From: JANNWF01 sp052390415
GTDB lineage: Bacteria; Pseudomonadota; Gammaproteobacteria; Xanthomonadales; Xanthomonadaceae
Direction: 5' to 3'
Assembly (NCBI GenBank): GCA_052390415.1
Contig: JBQTGY010000161.1
Coordinates: 1 to 25,282 of the forward strand
Length of the DNA stretch: 25,282 nucleotides
Shown here piece by piece: positions 15,405 to 24,091 of this stretch. The notes beneath the pieces were generated by a model. The model searched no databases and was not told where the DNA came from. It saw only the letters and a list, made by a program, of their open reading frames with translations. The translations under genes and the position numbers were made by a program. Every line of letters starts with the position of its first letter. Positions within the stretch are counted from its first letter, which is position 1.

Positions 15405-16189
15405 ATCTCGACCTGTTCGGCAAACACGCCTTGGTATGTGGCGGTTCCGATGGCATCGGCCGCGCAAGCGCGCATGAATTGGCGCTGCTCGGCGCCAACG
15501 TCACCTTGCTGGCGCGCCGTGAAGACCTGTTACGTGAAGTCGCCGCCGCCCTGCCCCGTCCCTACGACACCCAGCAACATGGCTGGATCGCGGTGGACGT
15601 GAGCGATACGCAGACCCTGCGCAGCAAGGTGGAAGCGGTGGTTGGTGCGAACCCTGTCCAGATCTTGATTCACAACAGCGGTGGCCCGGCTGGCGGGCCA
15701 TTGGCCAATGCCACAAGCGAGTCGTTGCTGGCGGTGTTTCAACAACACCTGATTGCGGGTCACGTGTTGATGCAGGCGCTATTGCCAGGCATGCAGGCAG
15801 CGCAGTTCGGCCGCATCGTCAACATCATCTCGACTTCGGTGAAAGAGCCGCTGGCGGGTTTGGGGGTTTCCAATACCATCCGCGGCGCGGTGGCTAGTTG
15901 GAGCAAGACGCTGGCCAGTGAATTGGCACCGCATGGCATTACCGTCAACAACGTGTTGCCAGGATTCACCGCCACCTCGCGCTTGAGCGGTTTGATCCAA
16001 GCCGCCGTGGCTTCGTCCGCGCGCACTGCGGACGAAGTGGCTGCCGGGATGCGCGCGACCGCGCCGATGGGTCGATTTGCTGATCCTTCTGAGCCGGCCG
16101 CAGCAATTGCATTCTTGTGTTCGCCGGCGGCGGCTTATATCACCGGCATCAATGTGCCGGTGGATGGTGGGCGGACGCGCTCGTTGTAG
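15401..16189 (+). CDS. short-chain dehydrogenase/reductase family protein with atypical active site
   Basis: The product is a Rossmann-fold SDR family protein of 262 residues. The nucleotide-binding GGSDGIG is at 14-20, and IHNSGG (90-95) replaces the usual NNAG. The catalytic serine in NIISTS is Ser144. At the positions normally holding catalytic Tyr and Lys (YxxxK), counted 13 residues after Ser144, this protein has Ser157 and Arg161 (VSNTIRGAV). The PG motif and the C-terminal ITGINVPVDGG are normal. A subgroup of SDRs with S-N-x-x-R at this site is known to me, so this may be a conserved variant rather than decay. The substrate is unknown. It overlaps the PaiB-type gene by four bases. Confidence 0.88.
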   Translation: MNLDLFGKHALVCGGSDGIGRASAHELALLGANVTLLARREDLLREVAAALPRPYDTQQHGWIAVDVSDTQTLRSKVEAVVGANPVQILIHNSGGPAGGPLANATSESLLAVFQQHLIAGHVLMQALLPGMQAAQFGRIVNIISTSVKEPLAGLGVSNTIRGAVASWSKTLASELAPHGITVNNVLPGFTATSRLSGLIQAAVASSARTADEVAAGMRATAPMGRFADPSEPAAAIAFLCSPAAAYITGINVPVDGGRTRSL

Positions 16190-16224
16190 GGACGCGTTGG
16201 ATTCCACACCAGCGGCCGCGCGGA

Positions 16225-16302
16225 AGCGCTGCCCTCCCTGAGCAGCGCTGCGGTTGAAAAGAGCGGCCCTGCGCTCTTCGGAGGGCGCCGCGCCTGCGGC
16301 GC
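16225..16302. repeat. three tandem hairpins in a convergent junction
   Basis: Stems are 16225-16232/16242-16249, 16259-16265/16272-16278 and 16285-16291/16296-16302. They lie between the convergent SDR and VIT-domain genes. The GC-rich stems could serve as a bidirectional transcription barrier. The sequence GCGCCGCGCCTGCGGCGC resembles dispersed repeats, but no second copy is visible in the window. Confidence 0.5.
16256..16278 (-). terminator. possible Rho-independent terminator of the VIT/vWA gene
   Basis: On the minus strand the stem AAGAGCG/CGCTCTT closes a 6-nt loop and runs into CTCTTTTC. The T-run is short. It lies 46 bp after the gene's stop codon. Confidence 0.4.
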
Positions 16303-16323
16303 TACCCATCCGATGCGATAACG

Positions 16324-19300
16324 CTACTCCGCCACGCCCACCGAAAACTCGCCCAACTCCACCCACTCGTTACCCGATGACTCCAGTCGACGGGTGATGG
16401 CCTCGCGGCTGCCACCGTTTTTGCCGAATTCGGTTTCGAACTCGATCTGCACGGTGACCGGTCCGGTCAGGCTTTGACGGCGGTCGCCAAAGTAGTGCGC
16501 ACGCACGCGATACGTACCGGGTAACGGACGCGCGATGCTGTAAACCTCGGGGCCATACCCTTGGGTGAAGTCATTGCTGACATGGCCACCGCTCTTGGAG
16601 CGGTTCTGCCCATAGTAGGTCTCTTCGCCGCTGGGATCGGTGACCCAGAGGTCAATGTCGCTGTTGTCGGCATCCCAACTCATGCTCACCCGCAGGCCCA
16701 GGCTCAAGCCATCCAACAGACCCATTGGTATGCCGAGCGCTTGCACGGCACGCAAGCCGTTCGGTCCAGATGCATCGGTCGCCAGCAGATCGTTGATCTC
16801 GTGCAAAGCGATGACTTCGATACCCGGAAAGCGTCCATGCCATTCGCCGCTGGCAACCTTCCATAGCAGCTGCACGGCGCGGGCGATGTCGGGCGTGGAT
16901 TGCCGCGCCAAGGCCAAGGCGAGATCGCGGTAGCTTTGCGGCTCTTCCGGGCGTTGTTGCAGCGCGGATTCGAACTGCCCCACAGCCAGCGCGTAATCAC
17001 CCCATTGCGCCAAGCGATACGCCAACACACGGGTCAGTGCGGTGTTCTCGCTGTCGAGTTCGGCGATGTTGGATAACACCCGCTGCGCCAATGCGGGTTG
17101 TTTGGCCTGATCGCGCAGGAAATCCGCGACGTCAATGAAAAATGCGGGCGCAGTGCCATGAGCTTTCCGCTGAGTCAGATACGCCTGGTAAGGGTCGCTG
17201 GCACCGCGAATCGCGTCGAGGTAGGGCGTATCAGGATTCCATCCAGCCAGTTGAATGCGGCCGGGTGCAGGTTCGGTTTGGGTGTCAGAAGCGATGCCGT
17301 CGATGAGTTTGGCGGACTCCTGATCGGAATCGGCGGCTCGCCCTGCCATCGCTTCGGCAGCGACTGGCGCAGAGGGGGCTGGTGGTGCAGCAACCACAGG
17401 CGGGGCGCGCAATTCGACCTCCTCCAAGCGTCTTGCGCGTGGCGGCTCGGGAGCATCCTCACGGGTGGGAGAACCGGTCACCGCGACCCGATCCGCACCT
17501 GCTCCGTCAGCGACAGCATCATCCCCAGGCTGAGCGGCTATCGATAGCGCTGCCGTCGGCAACTTCAAGCGCTGCGTGCGCAAACGATCCACCTCCACCA
17601 TCAGCAATCCCGCTTCACGCTCCCACAGGCGTCTGCTCGCGGCGTCCGCGCCTTCATTCGCCCAACGCGCCACCAAGGCTTGGCTGTGTTTACTGAGTCG
17701 TGCAGCGTCTCGTGCTGCCGCACGAATCTGCTTGCTGACCACATCGGATTGTTGTGGATGGTCAGGCTTCGGCCAATCGTTGGCACGGTTCAGGTTCGCC
17801 CATTGCAGAGCCTCGGCTTCTGCAGTGGGCAGCAACAGCGTCTCCAGCCACGGATGACGCGTTTTGTGCCAACTACGAAACTCATGCCACGCCGCCGCCA
17901 AAGCGGCGACGCGTGCGTCTTGGCCCGCATCAGCCACCACCTTCGGCAGGCTCGCCAGACGCGCACGGTACAACGCGGCCAGATCGGCATCCTTGGGCTC
18001 GATGCGATAACGCAGGTAGTCTTCCAGGCGATCCAGCACCAACAGCGATGTATAGCGCGTCACCACGCCGAAGCGCGTGCCCAACTCGGTGATCGCCGTC
18101 TCATCTGTCGGCGTCTGTGTCTGCAACGCCGCAATCGTTGCCTGTGCGCGCAGGCGATGCACGCTGTCGGTGAGCGCCGTTGCCACTGGCTCGCGCTCGC
18201 CAACGTTGAACTCGCGAGTGATTGCCGCATTGGTTGATTCGCCGAAGCGCAAGGTCAGTTTGGCTTTGCCATCACATCGCGCGGTGATGACCGTGGTCTG
18301 TGTGACCGCTGCACCGATTGCCGGCAGCATGTCCGCACAGGATCCCCCGGTTACATCAGCAGACAAAAGACGCCACGCCGCCGAATGCAATGTCTTGGTG
18401 GCCTGCTCGGCATTCACTTGCAGCAGATCGATCACCTGCCCGCCCGCGCTTTCAGCGATCCGCGCCAAGGCCGCGTGATCGGCCTTCTGCGCGGCATGCA
18501 GCACGTGAATCGGCACGCCCGCTTTCAAGCGCGGTACTGCGCCCCCAAAGTTGCTCAAGCCGTCGCCAATCACCAACACCACATCCACATCGCTGAGCAA
18601 ATCGCCATCAATTGCCGCGTAGCTGCTGCCGCCATCCAAGGGCAGCTCAGCCAATGCGGCTAGCAGTTCCTGTGACTGGCCCGGTGAGAGCTTGAAGGTC
18701 TTGCGTGACTCGGCGGCGTCACGAAAAACCACCAACTGCACTTCCACCGCGCCCAAGGCATTCAGATAACTTCCGATGACCGCCCGTTCGCGTGCCAGAT
18801 CGCGTTCGGCAGCGCTGCCGGAGGCATCGAAGAACAGCCCGATTCGACGCGGCTTGGTCGGAGCGACGCGTTGCGCTGGCAGCCCCGTGTCGATCTGCGC
18901 CACTACGCTGCGCCAGCGTGGCTCCAGGGATTCGGCAGCTTCCAGCACACTGAGCTCGCCCTTGCCCTTGGGAATGCGAAACGCCAGCTCACGCTGCGGC
19001 ATCACGTCGTTGCGCGCAAAACTCGCCACCCAGGCGTTGCCACTTCGATCAAAACTGAGCGCCTGATCCGGCGAGGCGCTTGCATCGCTGGGTGAACTCG
19101 CTGCCGCCAGCGCTTCCGCGCGCAAGGTAAAGCGGGAGACCGGCTGCCGAAACGCCAGTGGCAACAGGTACTGATAATGCGCGCCGCCATCAACCATCAC
19201 TTGTTCGATGGAAAGCGCGATGCGCTTGTTGCCATTGGCCGGAATCGGGTACAGGCGCGTACGAAACACGTTGCCGGCGGTCAGTTCAGCCAAGCCGGGA

Positions 19301-19671
19301 TCGACGTTCTGACGGGTGATGTCCTCGAACGCCACGCGCGCCGTTTGTTTGGGCACCACTACGCCCTCGCGCAATTTGCCTTCCACTTCCAACGCGTAAC
19401 CGGCCACGGTTTGACCGGCGGCGAGCGGAAACACGAACTCGCCTTCCATCACCCGGCCATTCGGATTGTGGAAGCTCATCTCGATGCGCGTGCGGGCGAT
19501 GAAGCCGCTGGTGTCGATCTTGATGTCGACGCTGTCGAGGCGGATTGGCTGTTGGCCACTGGCAGGCGCGATCCAGACCGTCACGCCGTTGCTGTCCGGG
19601 ACTTGCGCAAGCACCGGTCCGGCACAGGCCAGCGCGCTGGCAACGATGAGCAAAACGCGACTGCAGTTCAT
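16324..19671 (-). CDS. VIT and vWA domain protein with C-terminal DUF2135
   Basis: This is a large secreted or cell-surface protein of 1115 residues. A signal peptide (MNCSRVLLIVASALACAGPVLA) is followed by a VIT domain (about 25-165, with EGEFVFPLAAG and DITRQNVDPGLAEL). A von Willebrand A-like domain follows (about 275-420), whose metal-site DxSxS is FFDASGS (Asp282). The middle part (about 560-870) is helical and low-complexity, containing a Pro/Ala-rich stretch near EDAPEPPRARRLEEVELRAPPVV. A tetratricopeptide-like segment (SENTALTRVLAYRLAQWGDYALAVGQFESAL) precedes the C-terminal DUF2135 (about 985-1100; SWDADNSDIDLWVTDPSGEE). Function is unknown; the domains suggest protein binding or calcium-dependent adhesion. 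It is divergent from phoX. Confidence 0.88.
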   Translation of the reverse strand: MNCSRVLLIVASALACAGPVLAQVPDSNGVTVWIAPASGQQPIRLDSVDIKIDTSGFIARTRIEMSFHNPNGRVMEGEFVFPLAAGQTVAGYALEVEGKLREGVVVPKQTARVAFEDITRQNVDPGLAELTAGNVFRTRLYPIPANGNKRIALSIEQVMVDGGAHYQYLLPLAFRQPVSRFTLRAEALAAASSPSDASASPDQALSFDRSGNAWVASFARNDVMPQRELAFRIPKGKGELSVLEAAESLEPRWRSVVAQIDTGLPAQRVAPTKPRRIGLFFDASGSAAERDLARERAVIGSYLNALGAVEVQLVVFRDAAESRKTFKLSPGQSQELLAALAELPLDGGSSYAAIDGDLLSDVDVVLVIGDGLSNFGGAVPRLKAGVPIHVLHAAQKADHAALARIAESAGGQVIDLLQVNAEQATKTLHSAAWRLLSADVTGGSCADMLPAIGAAVTQTTVITARCDGKAKLTLRFGESTNAAITREFNVGEREPVATALTDSVHRLRAQATIAALQTQTPTDETAITELGTRFGVVTRYTSLLVLDRLEDYLRYRIEPKDADLAALYRARLASLPKVVADAGQDARVAALAAAWHEFRSWHKTRHPWLETLLLPTAEAEALQWANLNRANDWPKPDHPQQSDVVSKQIRAAARDAARLSKHSQALVARWANEGADAASRRLWEREAGLLMVEVDRLRTQRLKLPTAALSIAAQPGDDAVADGAGADRVAVTGSPTREDAPEPPRARRLEEVELRAPPVVAAPPAPSAPVAAEAMAGRAADSDQESAKLIDGIASDTQTEPAPGRIQLAGWNPDTPYLDAIRGASDPYQAYLTQRKAHGTAPAFFIDVADFLRDQAKQPALAQRVLSNIAELDSENTALTRVLAYRLAQWGDYALAVGQFESALQQRPEEPQSYRDLALALARQSTPDIARAVQLLWKVASGEWHGRFPGIEVIALHEINDLLATDASGPNGLRAVQALGIPMGLLDGLSLGLRVSMSWDADNSDIDLWVTDPSGEETYYGQNRSKSGGHVSNDFTQGYGPEVYSIARPLPGTYRVRAHYFGDRRQSLTGPVTVQIEFETEFGKNGGSREAITRRLESSGNEWVELGEFSVGVAE

Positions 19672-19789
19672 TGATCAACTCCTGGCGAGGCGACGAAGGT
19701 GGAATGGATAACGCAGCCCTGTGGCAAACGGGGTTGGCCCGCCGAACGCGTGACCTCCGACAAAGCATGCACCTGTCGATACAGCCAAA

Positions 19790-19823
19790 CCGTCACACCT
19801 CGATCATGAGAATCGCATCTATT
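19790..19823 (+). promoter_or_regulatory. possible Pho box and promoter of phoX
   Basis: CCGTCAC-ACCT-CGATCAT (19790-19807) has the 11-bp spacing of a PhoB box and matches CTGTCAT repeats at 10 of 14 positions. A poor -10-like TCTATT lies 10 bases after it (19818-19823), as in Pho promoters. The weak match keeps confidence low. Confidence 0.35.
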
Positions 19824-19891
19824 GGCAATCGAATTGACTTGTTTCGCGCTTAGCGTCGCCGGCTGCATTCACTCGCCACCGGAGCGCCGCC

Positions 19892-21904
19892 ATGACAGCC
19901 GCAGACAGGTCACCACCAAACCACGTCGTTGACTTTGACAACGAGGACAGCAATCGCTCCAACAATCGCTACTTCAGCGATGTGCTGGCAGTCAACCTGA
20001 GCCGGCGCGGTGTGCTTGCAGGGGGTATCGGTCTCGCCGCCGCGTGTGCGTTGGGCGTTCGCCCCGCATTGGCATCGGGCTTGAGCGACTCGGTGGTGGC
20101 GAAAGACCTGCTCGTGAACCCGCATTTCTCGAAAGCCGAGATCAAGTCGATCCTCGCGCGGCCCGGCTTTGCGGCCGTTGCAGTCAATCGCAGCAACCAG
20201 ATCACGGTGCCGGCGGGCTACAGCGCGCGAGTCATGTTCGCTTGGGGTGAACCCATCGCCGCCGATGGGCCTGTGTATCTCGACGGCGGCTTGAACAGTG
20301 GCGCCGATCAAGAAATGCAAATCGGCATGCACCACGATGGCATCCACTATTTTCCGTTGATCAACCGGCCGCAACGCGAGCAGCGTGGTGTGCTGGTCAT
20401 GAACCACGAATACATCGACCAACCGCAGATGCACCGCAACGGCGCGACCACGGTGAATGGAATCCGCAATGCCGACGAAGTGCGCAAGGAAATTGCCGCG
20501 CATGGCGTCAGCGTGTTGGAGATCGTGCAACGCGGTGGTGTCTGGCAGCGGGCCTTTACCTTTCGCGACCGCCGCATCACCGGTTCCACGCCGATGGAAA
20601 TCACCGGTCCCTTGCGCGGCAATGCCAAGCTGCGCACCGCCTTCAGCCCGTCGGGTACGCAGGCGCGCGGCACCTTGAACAACTGTGGGCACGGCACTAC
20701 TCCGTGGGGTACCTATCTGACCTGCGAGGAGAACTGGGCCGGGTACTTCGTGAACCGTGATGCCTCGCGTCCGCGCGAGCACACCCGATTTGGGGTGCCG
20801 AGCACGGCCAGTCGTTATGGCTGGGAAACCGTTGAACCACGCTTCAATGCCAGCAGCGTCGGTGCCAGTGCGGAAGCCGACTTCCGCAACGAGCCCAATA
20901 CCTTCGGCTACATCGTCGAGATCGCCCCCTTCAATCCGACCTCGACCCCGAAAAAGCGCACCGCCATGGGCCGCTTCGCGCACGAGGGCAGCGTGTTTGC
21001 GCCGCCACAGGTCGGCAAGCCGGTGGTGTTTTACAGCGGTGACGATTCGCAGAACGAATACATCTACAAGTTCGTGACCCGCGGCGTTTACGTGCCTTTC
21101 CTGGGCGTGGTCGATTTGCTTGAAACCGGCACCTTGTATGTCGCCCGCTTCAACGATAACGGCACCGGCAGCTGGTTGCCGCTGGACATCAACGATGCCG
21201 GATTCCGCGCTGCCGCTAGCGCCGCCAATGTCAGCTTTGCCGATCAAGCCGACGTGCTGCTGAACACGCGACTCGCAGCGGATGTGGTTGGTGCGACCAA
21301 GATGGACCGTCCGGAATGGGGCGCAATCGATCCTGCCAATGGCGAGGTGTACTTCACCCTCACCAACAACAGCAGCCGCACCGCCGCTCAAGCAGCGCCG
21401 GCCAATCCGCGCGGACCCAATCCGTTCGGCCACATCATCCGCTGGCGTGAAGCCGGCAATGACCACACCGCCTCCACGTTTGCGTGGAATCTGTTCGCCC
21501 TGTCCGGCCCGCAGGACAACAGCCGTGTGCTCCCGGCCACGTTGAACCAACCGCTCAGCGCCGACGGCATCCACGCCAGCCCGGATGGCTTGTGGTTCGA
21601 CCCGGCAGGCCTGTTGTGGATCCAGACCGACATGAGCGGCAGCCAGCTCAGCGCCGGTCCCTTCGGCAACAACGCCATGCTCGCGGCCAATCCAGTCACC
21701 GGCGAGGTCAAGCGCTTTCTCACCGGTCCCGTGGGCTGCGAAGTGACCGGCATCACCTACAGCGGTGACATGCGCACCGCTTTCGTCAACATCCAGCATC
21801 CGGGCGAAGATGGCACCTTGGGTTGGCCCGACGGTGGCAACACACGCGGGCGCTCGGCGACGGTAGTGATCACCAAGAACGATGGTGGCGTGATCGGCAC
21901 CTGA
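19892..21904 (+). CDS. phoX: PhoX family phosphatase (DUF839)
   Basis: PhoX enzymes are periplasmic, calcium/iron-dependent phosphomonoesterases that release phosphate from organic esters. The N-terminus carries a twin-arginine signal (LSRRGVLAGG, residues 36-45), followed by a hydrophobic stretch ending in PALASG. Family motifs are seen in order: VLVMNHEYID, LNNCGHGTTPWGTYLTCEENW, GRFAHEGSVFAP, YSGDDSQNEYIYKF, MDRPEWGAIDPANGEVYFTLTNNS, and WFDPAGLLWIQTDMSG. Length is 670 residues, typical of the longer PhoX group. It lies downstream of a possible Pho box and alone on its transcript. The exact substrate range cannot be predicted. Confidence 0.93.
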   Translation: MTAADRSPPNHVVDFDNEDSNRSNNRYFSDVLAVNLSRRGVLAGGIGLAAACALGVRPALASGLSDSVVAKDLLVNPHFSKAEIKSILARPGFAAVAVNRSNQITVPAGYSARVMFAWGEPIAADGPVYLDGGLNSGADQEMQIGMHHDGIHYFPLINRPQREQRGVLVMNHEYIDQPQMHRNGATTVNGIRNADEVRKEIAAHGVSVLEIVQRGGVWQRAFTFRDRRITGSTPMEITGPLRGNAKLRTAFSPSGTQARGTLNNCGHGTTPWGTYLTCEENWAGYFVNRDASRPREHTRFGVPSTASRYGWETVEPRFNASSVGASAEADFRNEPNTFGYIVEIAPFNPTSTPKKRTAMGRFAHEGSVFAPPQVGKPVVFYSGDDSQNEYIYKFVTRGVYVPFLGVVDLLETGTLYVARFNDNGTGSWLPLDINDAGFRAAASAANVSFADQADVLLNTRLAADVVGATKMDRPEWGAIDPANGEVYFTLTNNSSRTAAQAAPANPRGPNPFGHIIRWREAGNDHTASTFAWNLFALSGPQDNSRVLPATLNQPLSADGIHASPDGLWFDPAGLLWIQTDMSGSQLSAGPFGNNAMLAANPVTGEVKRFLTGPVGCEVTGITYSGDMRTAFVNIQHPGEDGTLGWPDGGNTRGRSATVVITKNDGGVIGT

Positions 21905-22101
21905 GTCAGGCGCGGAATCGAGGCGAAGCGAGCTTCCTCGAATAACACAGGGCTGCGTCGCGGATCGGCGTGCGGCACACTTGCCGCACTGCCGACCTTC
22001 CGCCACCCGAGCTCGATGCCACCGATCTGCGATTCGCCTGCGCTCCGAAGTTCCGATCACCATCTCCCGGCCCGTGGGTTGGCGTTGGCTGGCTGGCGGC
22101 C

Positions 22102-23550
22102 GTGAGCATCGTCAACCTGATCGACGGTGAGGCGCGTGCCGCCCACACGGCGGCGACCTTGCCGGTCAACAATCCGGCCACCGGTGGCGAATACACCACG
22201 TGCGCCGCCAGCGACGGCAGCGATGTCGAACTGGCGGTCTCCGCCGCTGCCAAGGCCGCGCCGGGCTGGGCGGCGCTGCCGGCTTCGCAGCGAGCCTTGT
22301 GGCTGAACCGATTGGCAGACGCGCTGGAATCCCGCGTCGATGCATTCGCTTTGGCCGAATCGATAGATGCTGGCAAGCCGTTGCCGTTGGCTCGCGAAGT
22401 CGAGATGCCACGCGCGGTCAGCAATCTGCGCTTCTTTGCCGCCGCCACCACACAATTTTCCAGCGAATGTCACCACGGCGAAGTCGGCCTCAACTACACC
22501 CTGCGCCTGCCACTGGGCGTGGTCGCCTGCATCAGCCCGTGGAACTTGCCGCTGTATCTGTTCACCTGGAAAATCGCGCCCGCCCTCGCGGCCGGTAATA
22601 CGGTGGTCGCCAAACCCAGCGAAGTCACGCCGATGACGGCGTGGATGTTGGGCGAACTCAGTCGTGAGATTGGCTTTCCGGCAGGCGTTCTCAACATCGT
22701 GCACGGTCGTGGCGACAAGGTCGGCCAAGCCTTGGTCGAACATCCCCTTGTCAAGGCAGTGAGCTTTACCGGCAGCACCTTGGTCGGCCGGCGGATTGCC
22801 GCCCACTGCGGTCCAGCGCTGAAAAAGGTTTCGCTGGAATTGGGTGGCAAGAATCCCACCTTGGTATTTGCCGACGCGCCACGTGCCGGTCTGGTCGACA
22901 CGTTGTTGCGCAGTGCTTTTCTCAACAGTGGGCAGGTTTGCCTGTGCGGATCGCGCATCCTCATCGAGCGCAGTTTCTACGCCGAGCTACGAGACGAACT
23001 GGCCGCGCGCGCGCGCGGCATGATTGTCGGCGATCCGTTGGATCCACAAACTCGCTTGGGGCCGTTGGTCTCACAGGCGCATTTCGACAAGGTGCTGGGT
23101 TGCATCGCCTTGGCGCGCGAAGAAGGTGGCCGCGTGTTGTGCGGTGGTGAGGCTGTCAGGGTGGCCGGACCTTGCGCCGAGGGTTGGTTCGTCGCCCCGA
23201 CCATCATTGAAGGACTGGGACCCGACTGCCGCAGCAATCAGGAAGAAATCTTCGGACCGGTAGTCACCCTGCAAGCCTTTGAGAACGAAGAGCATGCGCT
23301 GCATCTGGCCAATGCGTCGTCGTACGGGTTGTCGGCCTCGGTGTGGACCACCGACCTCGGACGCGCGCATCGCCTTGCGGCCCGCATCGAGGCTGGCGTG
23401 GTTTGGATCAACAGCTGGTTGCAGCGTGATTTGCGTACGCCTTTCGGCGGCGTGAAAGCCTCTGGTCTGGGCCGCGAAGGCGGACTCGATGCGATGCGCT
23501 TTTTTACCGAACCGCGCAATGTGTGTATTGATCTGCAAGCGTCGCGGTAA
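22102..23550 (+). CDS. nbaE: aldehyde dehydrogenase, probable 2-aminomuconic 6-semialdehyde dehydrogenase
   Basis: The product oxidises a semialdehyde with NAD+. The neighbours imply 2-aminomuconate 6-semialdehyde, in the degradation of 3-hydroxyanthranilate from tryptophan. The aldehyde dehydrogenase fold is complete: CISPWNLP (catalytic Asn), FTGST (NAD site), LELGGK (Glu246) and NSGQVC (nucleophile Cys280). EIFGPVV and a C-terminal GGLDAMRFFTEPRNVCI are also present. I chose GTG 22102 because it gives a family-length product (482 residues) starting VSIVNLIDG. The frame is open to an ATG at 21970 but that extension has no family sequence. No clear ribosome-binding site supports either. Specificity for hydroxymuconic semialdehyde cannot be excluded. 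Confidence 0.85.
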   Translation: MSIVNLIDGEARAAHTAATLPVNNPATGGEYTTCAASDGSDVELAVSAAAKAAPGWAALPASQRALWLNRLADALESRVDAFALAESIDAGKPLPLAREVEMPRAVSNLRFFAAATTQFSSECHHGEVGLNYTLRLPLGVVACISPWNLPLYLFTWKIAPALAAGNTVVAKPSEVTPMTAWMLGELSREIGFPAGVLNIVHGRGDKVGQALVEHPLVKAVSFTGSTLVGRRIAAHCGPALKKVSLELGGKNPTLVFADAPRAGLVDTLLRSAFLNSGQVCLCGSRILIERSFYAELRDELAARARGMIVGDPLDPQTRLGPLVSQAHFDKVLGCIALAREEGGRVLCGGEAVRVAGPCAEGWFVAPTIIEGLGPDCRSNQEEIFGPVVTLQAFENEEHALHLANASSYGLSASVWTTDLGRAHRLAARIEAGVVWINSWLQRDLRTPFGGVKASGLGREGGLDAMRFFTEPRNVCIDLQASR

Positions 23551-23609
23551 CTCGCAGATGCTCCGCCCACATTCGTCGATTTCCATGCACACATGAACAA
23601 TTGCTACCC

Positions 23610-24047
23610 ATGACTGACGTCATCCAAACCACCACCGCCCCTGCCCCTGTGGGCGCTTATCCGCATGCGCGCCGCGTCGGCCAGTTGTTGTTCTTGTCGG
23701 GCATCGGCCCACGCACACCCGGCAGCAACCAGATAGTCGGCAATGTGCATGACGCCACCGGCGCATTGACCAGCTATGACATCAAGGCACAGGCACACTC
23801 CGTGTTTGCCAATGTGCGCGCGGTGCTGGAAGCCTCAGGCGCGCGCTGGGATGATCTGGTCGACGTCACCGTCTATCTCACCGACATGGCGAGCGACTTC
23901 GCGAGCTACAACGCGATCTGGGCGGAATACTTCCCCGATCCCGCGCGCGCGCCGTGTCGGACGACGCTTGGCATCACCGCCTTGCCCACCAAGATCGCCA
24001 TCGAGCTGAAATGCATCGCCGTGCTGGAGCCGTTGTCCAGCCAATAG
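23610..24047 (+). CDS. nbaF: RidA family protein, probable 2-aminomuconate deaminase
   Basis: This member of the RidA/YjgF family would hydrolyse 2-aminomuconate to 4-oxalocrotonate plus ammonia, the step after the dehydrogenase encoded upstream. The 145-residue product shows the family features: VGAYPHARRVGQLLFLSGIGP at the start, NVRAVLEASGARWDDLVDVTVYLTDM in the middle, and the ARAPCRTTLGITALP active-site region near the end. Arg and Thr in this region bind the carboxylate in characterised members. ATG 23610 is taken as the start; a TTG at 23601 is possible. No Shine-Dalgarno is obvious. The gene is 59 bp after the dehydrogenase. Confidence 0.82.
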   Translation: MTDVIQTTTAPAPVGAYPHARRVGQLLFLSGIGPRTPGSNQIVGNVHDATGALTSYDIKAQAHSVFANVRAVLEASGARWDDLVDVTVYLTDMASDFASYNAIWAEYFPDPARAPCRTTLGITALPTKIAIELKCIAVLEPLSSQ

Positions 24048-24091
24048 TCCAGGCAATCGCCCGCCCAACCGCATCAACTCCAGAGTCCCGC

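Noticed and set aside
19910..22063. Open frame of 717 codons antisense to phoX
   Set aside because: It overlaps a certain gene completely; its protein is rich in G, A, H, V, R without domain features, the usual antisense shadow in high-GC DNA.
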